Shown: positions 1 through 8,890 of the stretch, piece after piece
How positions within the stretch are numbered: position 1 is the stretch's first letter
Layout: each line of letters starts with the position of its first letter
Source: Falsibacillus albus
GTDB taxonomy: Bacteria; Bacillota; Bacilli; Bacillales; DSM-25281
Assembly (NCBI RefSeq): GCF_003668575.1
Contig: NZ_RCVZ01000005.1
Coordinates: forward strand, 62,001-126,000
Reading direction: 5' to 3'
Length of the DNA: 64,000 nt
Position numbers and translations under genes: made by a program
Notes under the pieces: model-generated
Told to the model about the DNA's origin: nothing
Seen by the model: only the letters and a program-made list of their open reading frames with translations
Databases searched by the model: none

Positions 1-334
1 TCTGTGGATCGATCACATTTGCGATCGCAAAGCCCATCTGGAAATCAATGAATCCCCCGGCTATTTGCACCGCCGACATGATCATATAAGCGACGAAGCC
101 GATCATGAGTCCGACCATTGCTTCCTTCAAGATAAGCAAAAAATATTCACCGTTGATTTCGAATGGCTCTGCATCAATGGAATAATACATGATCCAAGCC
201 AGCAAAAAAGCTAACCCGATACGGTGCCTGGCCGGTATGGTCCGGTAAGAAAATAATGGCATCGTGACAAAAAATGTCGACACCCTGACAAATACCAATA
301 AAAAAACGGAAAGTTTCGGAAGCAAGTCCTCCAT
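1..334 (-). CDS. fliR: Flagellar export protein FliR, N-terminal part (cut by window edge)
   Basis: FliR is an integral membrane component of the flagellar type III export gate, working with FliP and FliQ. About 111 codons are visible from an ATG at 332-334, and the rest lies outside the window. The translation opens MEDLLPKLSVFLLVF and continues with hydrophobic segments and a region reading RTIPARHRIGLA, as in Bacillus FliR. A second ATG at 336-338 is in another frame and gives nonsense. The gene starts 4 bp after the fliQ stop, with GGAGG-like bases in the fliQ end, so translation is probably coupled. It is the last visible gene of the fla/che operon; flhB and flhA are expected next. Confidence 0.93.
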   Translation of the reverse strand, partial: MEDLLPKLSVFLLVFVRVSTFFVTMPLFSYRTIPARHRIGLAFLLAWIMYYSIDAEPFEINGEYFLLILKEAMVGLMIGFVAYMIMSAVQIAGGFIDFQMGFAIANVIDPQ

Positions 335-338
335 GCAT

Positions 339-608
339 TCAACCTACAAACCGGTTCAAGTTCGAGAATATATCGGTTGCAAAAGATAATAGATGACTTA
401 GCATCCAGGGTCCGAAGAACACGATTCCGACCAACACCGCTACGATCTTTGGAATGAAGGCCAAAGTCTGCTCCTGGATCTGAGTCGTAGCCTGAAAAAT
501 ACTCACAGCCAAACCGACCACCAAAGCAAGTAGCAATAATGGACCTGTAATGATTAATGTTGTATAAATGCCTTTTTCCGCAATGGAAATGACCATTTCT
601 TCACTCAT
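339..608 (-). CDS. fliQ: Flagellar export protein FliQ
   Basis: FliQ is a small gate subunit of the flagellar type III secretion system in the cytoplasmic membrane. The 89-residue product has the usual family length and two long hydrophobic helices, roughly residues 15-40 and 48-75, separated by the polar stretch QATTQIQEQTLAFIPK that is typical of FliQ. It lies between fliP and fliR, the standard order. The gap to fliP is 22 bp and to fliR 4 bp, consistent with one transcript. Identification is secure from sequence and context. Confidence 0.96.
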   Translation of the reverse strand: MSEEMVISIAEKGIYTTLIITGPLLLLALVVGLAVSIFQATTQIQEQTLAFIPKIVAVLVGIVFFGPWMLSHLLSFATDIFSNLNRFVG

Positions 609-630
609 ACTGCTTCACCTACTTACATAA

Positions 631-1296
631 TTAAAAGCTTTGTAACAATGATTTGACCACCAAATACCAGCCATCCACCAAAACGAATAAAAGTATTTTA
701 AAGGGCAGTGAGATCATGACCGGCGGAAGCATCATCATCCCCATGGACATTAATACACTTGCAACGACCATATCAATGACCAAAAAAGGGATGAATATCA
801 TGAAGCCGATTTGAAAGGCCGTCTTGATCTCGCTGATCGCAAAAGCCGGGACCAGTGTAGTCAATGGGATATCATGTATCGTCTTAGGCTGATCCGCCTT
901 TGAATATGATAAAAATAATTGCAGATCCTTTTGCCTTGTATGGGCACTCATGAAATCTTTGAAGGGATCAGCCGCTTTCTCATAAGCCTGTTCAAGATTG
1001 ATCTTCCCATCAAACAATGGTGTCAATGCCTGATCATTCACTTGGCTGAACGTCGGTGCCATGATAAAAAATGTCAAAAATAATGAAAGTCCCACCAATA
1101 CTTGATTTGGCGGCATTTGCTGAGTGGCAAGCGACGTCCTGACAAATGAAAGGACAATGATGATCCTTGTAAAGCAGGTCATCAGGATCAAGATGCTCGG
1201 AGCCAGGGATAACACCGTCAATAGAAGCAAAAGCTTGACTGAAACAGCGACATTATCGGGAGCGCTTGTGTTGAAATACTGCATAAATTCATTCAT
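631..1296 (-). CDS. fliP: Flagellar export protein FliP
   Basis: FliP is the main channel-forming subunit of the flagellar export gate. The product is 221 residues with an N-terminal hydrophobic segment and three further membrane helices. It contains the family signatures LSFVRTSLATQQMPPNQ and SVLMSMGMMMLPPVMISLPF. I start at the ATG at 1294-1296, which has AAGGAG ten bases upstream and gives the Bacillus-like N-terminus MNEFMQYF. The frame stays open ten codons further, without a good ribosome site. The start overlaps the fliO stop by 8 bp, implying coupling. Confidence 0.96.
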   Translation of the reverse strand: MNEFMQYFNTSAPDNVAVSVKLLLLLTVLSLAPSILILMTCFTRIIIVLSFVRTSLATQQMPPNQVLVGLSLFLTFFIMAPTFSQVNDQALTPLFDGKINLEQAYEKAADPFKDFMSAHTRQKDLQLFLSYSKADQPKTIHDIPLTTLVPAFAISEIKTAFQIGFMIFIPFLVIDMVVASVLMSMGMMMLPPVMISLPFKILLFVLVDGWYLVVKSLLQSF

Positions 1297-1957
1297 GTGG
1301 ATCTTGCTCCTTTTTCTCCAGCTCATTCATGATTTTTTTCCTGCCGCCTTTGAAATCTTGAAGCTGATCTGTAAGCATTTTTTTAAACGATGAATTCGGT
1401 GTTTGGACGGCATCCTTCTTTTTGTCTTTTCCATTCAATAGCTTTGATAAAAAATCAACAGGCTGTATTTGTGATTCAGTGTCATCCTTGAAATGGTTCA
1501 GTATTTCCGAGAATTCATCCTGATTATCGATGTCTTTCAACAATTGGATGTTTTCGCCAACTCCCAAAATGAGGATCCTATTGTTCACCTTGACCAATTG
1601 TATCGAACGATTTCCTCCCAGCGGTGTACCGCCAAGATTCTCAATTAGCCTTGAATGCTGATAAGATCGGCTTCTCTTGTTAATGAATTTAAGCAGGCCA
1701 TATAGGAGCGCCAAGACAAACAGCAAGGCAAATATCATCTTGATGATATCCCATGCACTAATGAATGGCTTTGAGGATGGATCCGAAGCTCCGCTCTTTT
1801 CAGGGGCGGCTGAACCATCCTGGCAGTTCTTTTGTTTGATACAATCCTTTACTGTTTCTTCCCCATTAAGGCCGTCTGCATGGGCAGTTGTGATCTCCAC
1901 ATGCAGAACGAAAAATACGATTAGAAAACTTGCAACAATCTTTGTCCATTTAGACAA
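1289..1957 (-). CDS. fliO: Flagellar biosynthesis protein FliO (FliZ of B. subtilis)
   Basis: FliO helps assemble or stabilise the FliP ring of the export gate. The 222-residue product has a cleavable-looking signal sequence (residues 1-28, ending TTAHA), an extracytoplasmic linker with two cysteines, a membrane helix at about 70-90, and a cytoplasmic domain with the FliO pattern GGTPLGGNRSIQLVKVNNR. The basic C-terminal tail is poorly conserved in the family. It lies between cheY and fliP as in B. subtilis, where the gene is called fliZ, and overlaps the start of fliP by 8 bp. Confidence 0.93.
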   Translation of the reverse strand: MSKWTKIVASFLIVFFVLHVEITTAHADGLNGEETVKDCIKQKNCQDGSAAPEKSGASDPSSKPFISAWDIIKMIFALLFVLALLYGLLKFINKRSRSYQHSRLIENLGGTPLGGNRSIQLVKVNNRILILGVGENIQLLKDIDNQDEFSEILNHFKDDTESQIQPVDFLSKLLNGKDKKKDAVQTPNSSFKKMLTDQLQDFKGGRKKIMNELEKKEQDPHE

Positions 1958-1985
1958 TGTATGGCACCTTCTTTAATGTGACTAT

Positions 1986-2348
1986 TTATGCGAGTGTTTT
2001 TTGAATGGCTTCGATAACACGGTCTGCTTGGAATGGTTTCACGATGAAATCTTTTGCGCCTGCTTGAATGGCGTCTATGACCATGGCTTGCTGGCCCATT
2101 GCCGAGCACATGATGATCTTCGCGCCTCCATCAAGTTTTTTGATTTCCTTCAATGCCGTAATACCATCCATTTCAGGCATTGTGATATCCATTGTTACGA
2201 GATCTGGCTTAAGTTCTTTATATTTCTCCACAGCCTGTGCTCCATCAGCTGCCTCTGCCACGACCTCAAATCCGTTTTTTGATAAAATATCTTTGATCAT
2301 CATCCGCATGAATGCTGCATCATCTACAATTAAAATTCTTTTTCCCAT
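1986..2348 (-). CDS. cheY: Chemotaxis response regulator CheY
   Basis: CheY is the single-domain response regulator that carries the signal from the CheA kinase to the flagellar switch. In Bacillus, phospho-CheY binds FliM and favours counter-clockwise rotation. The 120 residues form a complete receiver domain with acidic pocket D9 and D10, phosphorylation site D54 in VTMDITMPEMDG, a serine near 82 in the switch Ser/Thr position, and K104 in FIVKPF. No output domain is attached. It sits 22 bp after fliY, which encodes its phosphatase, so signal and quenching are co-expressed with the motor switch. Confidence 0.96.
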   Translation of the reverse strand: MGKRILIVDDAAFMRMMIKDILSKNGFEVVAEAADGAQAVEKYKELKPDLVTMDITMPEMDGITALKEIKKLDGGAKIIMCSAMGQQAMVIDAIQAGAKDFIVKPFQADRVIEAIQKTLA

Positions 2349-2370
2349 TACAATAACCTCCGTCTGCTCT

Positions 2371-3561
2371 TTACTTTAATTTTTTTATTCTGTCAGATTG
2401 ACTGACGATATCCGTTATCCGCACCCCAAAATTCTCATCAATGACCACGACTTCCCCTTTCGCAATCAAACGACTGTTCACGAGAATGTCGACCGGTTCA
2501 CCTGCCAGCTTGTCAAGCTCAATGATAGAGCCTGATGTAAGCTCCAAAATGTCCTTGACCGACTTGTTCGTCCTACCGAGTTCTACGGTTACATGCAATG
2601 GAATATCCATCAGCATGTCCAGATTCTTCGGTTCATGGCTTTGCACCGGTGAAGCATCAAAATTTGAAAACATCGCCGGCTGGACATTCGCTTGCTGCGT
2701 CCCTCCATATCCTCCAAAATGCTGTGGTCCAGTAGGCTGCTGATGGTTGACAGCTGCACCTGCATAGGCCATTTCATTTTGCCGCTCATGGATTTCAGGC
2801 GCATGGGCGGTTGGTGTTTCCTCCTGAATCGGAGCCTCAGGTGGAGAAAATTCTTCAGGTGATGCAGCAGGAGCTGGATTCATCAACTCATGAACAAGAT
2901 CCTTGGCGAACTCCAGCTGAAGCAGCTGCATGATGCTGGAATCGATTAAACTTCCGATTTTCAGTCTGAAGGATATTTTTACTAGAAGCGACTGTTTCGG
3001 AATGGCATCCGTTCCTTCGCCTTGTTGGACATTTAACAAATCAATCGTCGGTGGTGAGATATCCACTTTCTTGCTGAACACCGTTGACATCGATGTAGCA
3101 GCAGATCCCATCATTTGATTCATCGCTTCCTGGACCGCGCTGAGCTGGATCTCTCCCATGTGGTCCTCCGGATTCGTCCCATCACCTCCGAGCATCAAAT
3201 CTGCGATGATCGATGCGTCCGATTGCTTGATGACCAAAAGGTTCGTACCCGAAAAGCCTTCTGTGTATTCCACTTCAATAGCTACGTATGGATGCGGAAA
3301 TTCCTCTGTTAATTTATTTCGGTCAATAATGGATACTGCAGGTGTTGTGATCTCAACCTTTTGATTCAACAAAGTTGATAGTGCAGTTGCAGAGCTCCCA
3401 AATGAAATGTTTCCAATTTCACCGAGTGCATCCTGTTCCATCGATGATAAGTATTCTTCTACAATTAGATCTGAGCTGGTATCCTTTGTCTCTTCTTCAG
3501 GCTCTGAAGTTCCGCGAAGGAGTGCATCAATTTCATCTTGCGAAAGCATATCGTCACTCAT
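2371..3561 (-). CDS. fliY: Flagellar switch phosphatase FliY (FliN-like)
   Basis: FliY is a C-ring protein that also dephosphorylates CheY-P. The product is about 396 residues. An N-terminal CheY-binding peptide (LSQDEIDALL) is followed by a CheC-like domain with two phosphatase motifs, E48/N51 in GEIGNISFG and E145/N148 in VQEAMNQMM. A long Pro/Gln-rich linker (about residues 220-300) then leads to a C-terminal FliN/SpoA domain. Three possible starts lie close together: TTG 3570, ATG 3564 and ATG 3561. I prefer 3561 because it lies nine bases after the GGGGGGAG ribosome site. The reading frame overlaps the end of fliM by 8 bp. Confidence 0.95.
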   Translation of the reverse strand: MSDDMLSQDEIDALLRGTSEPEEETKDTSSDLIVEEYLSSMEQDALGEIGNISFGSSATALSTLLNQKVEITTPAVSIIDRNKLTEEFPHPYVAIEVEYTEGFSGTNLLVIKQSDASIIADLMLGGDGTNPEDHMGEIQLSAVQEAMNQMMGSAATSMSTVFSKKVDISPPTIDLLNVQQGEGTDAIPKQSLLVKISFRLKIGSLIDSSIMQLLQLEFAKDLVHELMNPAPAASPEEFSPPEAPIQEETPTAHAPEIHERQNEMAYAGAAVNHQQPTGPQHFGGYGGTQQANVQPAMFSNFDASPVQSHEPKNLDMLMDIPLHVTVELGRTNKSVKDILELTSGSIIELDKLAGEPVDILVNSRLIAKGEVVVIDENFGVRITDIVSQSDRIKKLK

Positions 3562-4552
3562 CATCTTCAACTCCCCCCTTCAAGGTATCTAATATCTGTA
3601 CGGCTAATTTTTTGTTCAACTTACCAGGCTGTGCAATGAATTTGGGGCTCTCCCCGACCTTTATGATGAGCGGATCATCTATTTTTTGCTTCAGCTCGAT
3701 CACATCATCGATATCGAGCATCAGAAAATCTTCGATGGTAATCTGAGAATCTCCCAAATGTGCGATCAAGGGGACTTCTGCATGCTTGATTCTTTCTTCC
3801 AATCTATTGAATTCCTCTGGTTCACGGTCTTTCTTTTGGTTTTGCATCCAGTAATGAACAGATAGCTTTGGTATGATCGGCTCAAGAACGACATGCGGGA
3901 TACAGATATTAATCATGCCGCTTGTCTCTCCAACGGTCGTATTCATCGAAATCACAACGACTGTTTCATTAGGGGATACCATTTGTAGAAATTGTGGATT
4001 CACTTCAAATTCCGATAGAACCGGTTCAATATCAGTGACATTCCCCCAGGCATCCCTGTAATTTTCAAAAGCTTTTTCAAATAAATTAGTCATGATTTTC
4101 GTTTCGATTTCAGTTAAATTATCGACTTTGTTGACGCTGGATCCTTTTCCTCCCATCACACGGTCTATCATTGCGTATGCGATGTTCGGGTTGACTTCCA
4201 TCAAGATTCGACCATCCAGCGGCGGAACTTCGAAAACATTTAAGATCGTCATTTTCGGAATGGAACGAATGAATTCTTCATATGGGATTTGGTCTGCCGT
4301 CGCCACCGAAATTTGCACAAAGTTTCTTAGTTGAGCCGAGAACATGGTTGTCAGCAGCCTCGCGAAGTTTTCATGGATCCTTGTCAAACTTCTGATCTGA
4401 TCTTTTGAAAAACGAAGCGCCCTCTTAAAATCGTAAACTTTTACTTTACGCTCTTCTTCCTCTTTCTTTAAATCGTCCGCATTCATCTCCCCTGTCGACA
4501 ACGCTGACAGCAATGCATCGATTTCATTCTGTGATAAGACTTCCCCCGCCAT
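3554..4552 (-). CDS. fliM: Flagellar motor switch protein FliM
   Basis: FliM forms the middle of the C-ring and is the docking site for CheY. The product is 332 residues. It has the N-terminal CheY-binding helix LSQNEIDALLSAL, a CheC-like middle domain (about 45-230, including RSLTRIHENFARLL and RVMGG) and a C-terminal SpoA domain. The start is the ATG at 4550-4552, eight bases after AAGGAGG, giving MAGEVLSQNEID as in B. subtilis. An upstream in-frame GTG (4561) overlaps the ribosome site and is unlikely. It is followed directly by fliY. Confidence 0.96.
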   Translation of the reverse strand: MAGEVLSQNEIDALLSALSTGEMNADDLKKEEEERKVKVYDFKRALRFSKDQIRSLTRIHENFARLLTTMFSAQLRNFVQISVATADQIPYEEFIRSIPKMTILNVFEVPPLDGRILMEVNPNIAYAMIDRVMGGKGSSVNKVDNLTEIETKIMTNLFEKAFENYRDAWGNVTDIEPVLSEFEVNPQFLQMVSPNETVVVISMNTTVGETSGMINICIPHVVLEPIIPKLSVHYWMQNQKKDREPEEFNRLEERIKHAEVPLIAHLGDSQITIEDFLMLDIDDVIELKQKIDDPLIIKVGESPKFIAQPGKLNKKLAVQILDTLKGGVEDDE

Positions 4553-4596
4553 ACTGCTCACCTCCTTATGTTAATAAATGAACTGTACATGTTTCT

Positions 4597-5022
4597 TCAT
4601 TGGATGATATAGGAGGTGATATAGACCTTATCCACTTTTCCATCCTGCATCAAGGCATTTGTCCTCGATTTTATTACTTCTTCTAGCTTTTCTTTTCCTT
4701 TTTTTCCATCCAAATCTTTTGCACTCATTTCAGAAAGTTCTTCTATTAAAATATTTTTCACTTGAAAATCCCGCTTCTCCAGTTCATCCTTAGCATCTTT
4801 ACTATCAGTCTGGGCCTTCAGTGAAAGTTTTACATATTGATCATCTTTCAGATTTGTTGTGATTTCTGGAATATCGACAGACATGGCAATTATGTCGTCG
4901 ATGGAAGGCTTTTTGTTTGGATCATCATTCGCCGTCTTCATGATCACGACAACAGCGATCGCTCCTACTAATGTGATGGAAACAAGTATTATCAACATAA
5001 TTGAGAGTGGTTTATTCTTCAT
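4597..5022 (-). CDS. fliL: Flagellar basal body-associated protein FliL
   Basis: FliL surrounds the stator units and supports motor torque or swarming. The product is 141 residues with one N-terminal membrane helix (about residues 9-30), a short linker and an extracytoplasmic domain ending [12 protein letters not shown], the usual FliL terminus. The start at 5022 ([10 protein letters not shown]) follows GGAGGGAAAACAGG with good spacing. The longer frame to 5043 would run through that ribosome site. The gene overlaps the end of swrD by 11 bp and precedes fliM by about 44 bp. Confidence 0.94.
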   Translation of the reverse strand: MKNKPLSIMLIILVSITLVGAIAVVVIMKTANDDPNKKPSIDDIIAMSVDIPEITTNLKDDQYVKLSLKAQTDSKDAKDELEKRDFQVKNILIEELSEMSAKDLDGKKGKEKLEEVIKSRTNALMQDGKVDKVYITSYIIQ

Positions 5023-5233
5023 CCTGTTTTCCCTCCAAATCAAATTTCCCCAGGAGATTAATCGACTGGTAAAACTGGAGGATGAACTCTCTCACCTGTT
5101 CCACCGATTCTTTCACAACGAATTTCTTCCCATTTGTCAGCGTAATTGTCGTGTCAGGAAAAGCTTCGACTGTTTCTATATAAAGTGCATTCAACATAAA
5201 TGATTTTCCGTTTAGCCTGGATACCTTAATCAC
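5012..5233 (-). CDS. swrD: Swarming motility / motor torque protein SwrD (FlbD family)
   Basis: This 73-residue protein matches the small FlbD/SwrD family (YlzI in B. subtilis), found between the hook gene and fliL. In B. subtilis SwrD raises flagellar torque and is needed for swarming. The visible pattern [27 protein letters not shown] and [12 protein letters not shown] is characteristic, and the acidic tail is variable. It is not the unrelated Caulobacter regulator FlbD. It lies 48 bp after flgE and overlaps fliL. Confidence 0.92.
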   Translation of the reverse strand: MIKVSRLNGKSFMLNALYIETVEAFPDTTITLTNGKKFVVKESVEQVREFILQFYQSINLLGKFDLEGKQDEE

Positions 5234-5281
5234 GATATGTATCAGGACCGGAATATCCCGGTCCCGTTCCCCCCTTTGCGA

Positions 5282-6487
5282 CTAGCGTTTTAAGTTTACA
5301 AGCTCCTGAAGGATTTCATCCGAAGTCGTGATGATGCGTGTATTAGCCTGGAAACCACGCTGTGCCACGATCATCTCGGTAAATTCCTCCGAAAGGTCGA
5401 CGTTGGACATTTCCAATGAACCAGAAGCAATGCTGCCTCTTCCCTCACCAGGGACGTTAATATTGGCAGTTCCGGAGTTGATTGATTCCTGGAACGTATT
5501 ATTTCCTGTCTTGGAAAGTCCAGAAGGATTGCTGAATTTCGCGAGTGCCAACACACCAAGTGTTTTAACAAGTCCATTGGAGTAAACACCGTTGATTTCA
5601 CCGCCAGCACCAATATTGAAGCTTTCCAATGAACCTTCCAGGTTCCCGTCAGGGTTTACGAGTGCTGCAATGGAATCAGTGCTTCCTTCTGTTAAATTAC
5701 TAAAATCAAAGGCCACGCCATCTTTGCCATCTGTCATTCCCAAATCTGATGCCAAATTGATGGTATCTGATGTCGTATATTTTTCATTCGCAGCATCATA
5801 GGTTACAGTGTAATCCTTGGAAACTGGAGCTGTCCCCTCATTGTTCGTAACCGTAATTGTCCAATTAGATCCGGAAGGTTTGAATTGGACATCAAGGGTG
5901 TGCTCTTCTCCTTTTGTGTCTACGACTTTGATTTGTTGGACTGCGCCAGCAGTATCGGATGTAAATGTGGAATTTGGCAGTTTAGGCAGGGTTCCTTCAA
6001 TATCCACCTTCGTTGTGGATACTGCCGGCAATGCTGCGTTTACATTCACTTTAATATCCTTTAACACACCTTTACTATATTGCTGCACCTTTAATCCATC
6101 CGCATTGACAAGCGTTCCGTTATCATCAAGATAAAAGTTCCCAGCCCTTGTATAAAAATTTGCGTTGCCTTGCTTGACGACAAAGTAGCCATCACCGTTG
6201 ATCGCCAAGTCGAGCGGGCGGCCGGTCGTCTGCAAACTGGCTTGTGTCGTGATTGTATCGACCGTTGCAAGCGTCCCGCCTAATCCAACCTGCATTGGAT
6301 TTTTCCCTCCACGGTTGTTTTGAGCCGCACTCGCACCTGATATCGTTTGATTCATCGTATCTTTGAATGTCACACGACCTTTTTTGAAGCCATACGTATT
6401 TACATTGGCAATGTTGTTCCCGATTACGTCAAGCTTCGTTTGAAAGTTTTTCATTCCACTGATTCCAGAGTACATTGATCGAAGCAT
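5282..6487 (-). CDS. flgE: Flagellar hook protein FlgE, enlarged form
   Basis: This is the structural subunit of the hook. The 401-residue product starts MLRSMYSGISGMKNFQTKLDVIGNNIANVNT, the flagellar rod/hook N-terminal domain, and ends with the coiled C-terminal domain (LEMSNVDLSEEFTEMIVAQRGFQ ... EILQELVNLKR). The middle holds a FlgE-type D1 core and a Thr/Ser/Asp-rich region at about residues 150-290 that is absent from the 264-residue B. subtilis hook protein. Older Bacillus annotations call this gene flgG. It follows flgD and the TIGR02530 gene, in the hook-assembly block. Confidence 0.93.
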   Translation of the reverse strand: MLRSMYSGISGMKNFQTKLDVIGNNIANVNTYGFKKGRVTFKDTMNQTISGASAAQNNRGGKNPMQVGLGGTLATVDTITTQASLQTTGRPLDLAINGDGYFVVKQGNANFYTRAGNFYLDDNGTLVNADGLKVQQYSKGVLKDIKVNVNAALPAVSTTKVDIEGTLPKLPNSTFTSDTAGAVQQIKVVDTKGEEHTLDVQFKPSGSNWTITVTNNEGTAPVSKDYTVTYDAANEKYTTSDTINLASDLGMTDGKDGVAFDFSNLTEGSTDSIAALVNPDGNLEGSLESFNIGAGGEINGVYSNGLVKTLGVLALAKFSNPSGLSKTGNNTFQESINSGTANINVPGEGRGSIASGSLEMSNVDLSEEFTEMIVAQRGFQANTRIITTSDEILQELVNLKR

Positions 6488-6561
6488 TATTTTGATCTCC
6501 TTTCGTCGTCAAGCTGCTTCTGTCATTCCACAGCTTGCAGGCTTCCTTTTTAAGGTCCAGC

Positions 6562-6957
6562 CTATTCGTCTATTAAAATCGTTCCATTGATATTCGTGAA
6601 AATTTGAGATTGTGCTTCCTGCCTGCTCATTGCTGTAATGACCGTCCGATTTTTTGCGCTGACGATCAATGCGGCGTTCGGTAATATAACGAGCGAGTCT
6701 GTTACTCCTTTTTCCCTTGCTTCCTGCACTTTATAAGTGATCTGCTTCCACTGATTCGCAGCCAATTCAATCCCTCTCATTTTCAGCCTTTGACTTGCAT
6801 GTTTGCTGATGGACAATTGGGATTCGTTTGATGCAATGGCTTTTTGGAGTTGCTGCTGGAATAGTCCGCTTTGAACACTCTTATGGAGTTGCTTTGGTGT
6901 ATGAATATGCGACGCAACGGGCTGTGATGGAGCATGATGAATATAATTTCGATCCAT
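6562..6957 (-). CDS. Flagellar operon protein of the TIGR02530 type, function unknown
   Basis: This 131-residue protein has no established function. It resembles the family named 'flagellar operon protein' (TIGR02530), which lies between flgD and flgE in many Firmicutes. A His/Gln-rich N-terminus (about 1-45) is followed by a compact domain from ISKHASQRLKMRGIEL to NINGTILIDE that contains LPNAALIVSAKNRTVITAMSR. There is no signal peptide or membrane helix. The position between the hook cap (flgD) and hook subunit (flgE) suggests a role in hook export or assembly, which is inference. The gaps are 14 bp to flgD and 74 bp to flgE. Confidence 0.85.
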   Translation of the reverse strand: MDRNYIHHAPSQPVASHIHTPKQLHKSVQSGLFQQQLQKAIASNESQLSISKHASQRLKMRGIELAANQWKQITYKVQEAREKGVTDSLVILPNAALIVSAKNRTVITAMSRQEAQSQIFTNINGTILIDE

Positions 6958-6971
6958 ACAACCACTCCTTA

Positions 6972-7607
6972 TTATTCGATACTAGTAATTTTTTTTGCTT
7001 CTATTTGCTTGCCGTCTTCTGAAGTGAACATCAATTTTCCATCTTTTAGCGATACTGATTTCACCATGGCCGAAACCATTTGTTCTCCATCCAGATAGCT
7101 TATGTTTTTGCCAATTAAATAGCTTGCCTGTATTAACGGGTTTTCCTGGGAAGAAGTATCGGTAACTTCTGATACGTTCGCAGGACTTAAAACGGTACCG
7201 TCATCCAAAATAAGATCGACAGTATCCTCTTTGAATTGAATTGATTTCACCTTTCCGGTTCCTTCTGTAACGATCGGATCCGCATTTGGATCAGCGGATT
7301 CTTGCAGCTTATGCCAATGGACCTGTTTCCCGACAAATTGATTGAACTGCATCAGTTGGCTCTGCTGCTCCGTTTGGACAAATTTCTCCAGCGATTGATT
7401 CATATTCGTCATTTGCTCAAGGCTTGAAAATGTTGCCATTTGGGCAATGAAATCCTTATCTTGCAGGGGATTTGTCGGATCTTGATTTTGCAGCTGTGTC
7501 ATCAAGATCTTCATGAAATCGTCTTTTCCTAAAACATCATTCCCGGTTTTTTTTGCATTATTTTGATAGCTGCTCAACATAAGGTTGGAGTTGATAGAAT
7601 TTGTCAT
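6972..7607 (-). CDS. flgD: Flagellar hook assembly scaffold FlgD
   Basis: FlgD is the temporary cap that lets hook subunits polymerise. The product is 211 residues and shows the conserved N-terminal FlgD signature [24 protein letters not shown] followed by [15 protein letters not shown] shorter, variable C-terminal half follows, including a tudor-like stretch around [25 protein letters not shown]. The start is the ATG at 7605-7607 after AGGTG. An in-frame GTG at 7616 abuts the fliK stop. It lies next to fliK, which controls when hook growth stops. Confidence 0.94.
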   Translation of the reverse strand: MTNSINSNLMLSSYQNNAKKTGNDVLGKDDFMKILMTQLQNQDPTNPLQDKDFIAQMATFSSLEQMTNMNQSLEKFVQTEQQSQLMQFNQFVGKQVHWHKLQESADPNADPIVTEGTGKVKSIQFKEDTVDLILDDGTVLSPANVSEVTDTSSQENPLIQASYLIGKNISYLDGEQMVSAMVKSVSLKDGKLMFTSEDGKQIEAKKITSIE

Positions 7608-7616
7608 ACATTTCAC

Positions 7617-8858
7617 CTAATTCGTTGTATTGGTTAGTAATTCACTTAATTCCTCCGCAAACCCCATCTCTTCCGGATCGTTAATCGCATGCCCGTTCTG
7701 TTCATCCTTCGGCTGCTCCTGCTGAGAGGACTGCTGCTGATTCTGACGGTCAAACCTTTGGGATTCGTTCGCACTTGTCATGATTTCTACTTTATCAACG
7801 TTGATATTTTGCTGGTGGAATGCGGCTTTCAAATGGGATAAGTTATTTTCAAGTAAATCCTTTGCCGAGCTGGTGGATGCGAGCATCGTTGCCGTCATTT
7901 TCCCATCCTGCTGAAGCAATTCGATTCTCAATGAACCTAAATGTTCTGGATATAGCTTGATCAACAGCTTATTTCCATTCGGCAATTGAGTCAGCTGCGA
8001 TTTCGATAGGATGTCACTGAACTGCTTGACAAACGAATCGAAGCTTGGCGTCTTGGAATCCTTGCCGGCAAAGATGACAAACTGTTCAATCTTCGACATA
8101 TTCGGCTGAAAGGAAGTGTCCATCCTCCCCTCCGTTTTCACCGCAGTCTGCTTTTGCGAAACGTTCGATGCATCCTTTAATGTCCCTGTTGCCATCATTT
8201 GTGCAAACGAACTTTTCAACACGCTCTTCGCATCTGTTTTTTGTGGATTTGCCAATATAGTTGTCATCGTGTTTTTAATTTTGTTGATCCCCTCTTTTGC
8301 ATCAACCAGTTTCTTAATGCCATCAATGTTTAAATCCTTTGATGCACTCAACGATTCGAAGACCTTTGCCGCCTTTAAGACATTTGCCAAACTCTGCGGC
8401 GGCAGCTGTTTAAATGACGCTTTCGGCAGATTGGATATTTGCTGCAAAAGTACAAGGAGCATTTGGATTGGGTCCTCGTTTCCCTCAGCTTTTGTATCTG
8501 CTTTGTTGTTGGCACCCTTTAATTGAGAGGTTTTCCCGAACAATTCCTTTATGCTCTTTAACAAACCTTCCTTTGTTAAACCCAAGGCAGTACTAATTTC
8601 CGACAAAGTCATGTCTTTTTTATCCGCTTCAGGATCAGCTTGTGGTAATGACGCTGACGGCTGATTTAAAAATACAAGCAGCTTCTCCAAGTCCTCCAAG
8701 TTGATCCCTTCCTGTTGAGGCTCCTGGCCGCCATTTACATGTTGATTTAGGGCTCCCAGAATGTTCCTAAAACCACTTCCAACCTTTACATCTCCAGTAG
8801 GACCGCCATTTGCAGCTCTGTTTGGAGAGGTTGAAAGCATCAATCCTGCTACATTCAT
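7617..8858 (-). CDS. fliK: Flagellar hook-length control protein FliK
   Basis: FliK measures the hook and switches export from hook to filament proteins through FlhB. The 413-residue product has a long, low-complexity N-terminal region of variable sequence and the conserved C-terminal Flg_hook domain. The signature is LLIKLYPEHLGSLRIELLQ followed by LENNLSHLKAAFHQQNINVDKVEI, and a Gln-rich tail ends the protein. The start at 8858 follows AAAGGAGGTGACACG. The frame to 8876 would include the ribosome site. The stop is 9 bp before the flgD start. Confidence 0.93.
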   Translation of the reverse strand: MNVAGLMLSTSPNRAANGGPTGDVKVGSGFRNILGALNQHVNGGQEPQQEGINLEDLEKLLVFLNQPSASLPQADPEADKKDMTLSEISTALGLTKEGLLKSIKELFGKTSQLKGANNKADTKAEGNEDPIQMLLVLLQQISNLPKASFKQLPPQSLANVLKAAKVFESLSASKDLNIDGIKKLVDAKEGINKIKNTMTTILANPQKTDAKSVLKSSFAQMMATGTLKDASNVSQKQTAVKTEGRMDTSFQPNMSKIEQFVIFAGKDSKTPSFDSFVKQFSDILSKSQLTQLPNGNKLLIKLYPEHLGSLRIELLQQDGKMTATMLASTSSAKDLLENNLSHLKAAFHQQNINVDKVEIMTSANESQRFDRQNQQQSSQQEQPKDEQNGHAINDPEEMGFAEELSELLTNTTN

Positions 8859-8890
8859 CGTGTCACCTCCTTTCAAATGTGCGCCAAAGA

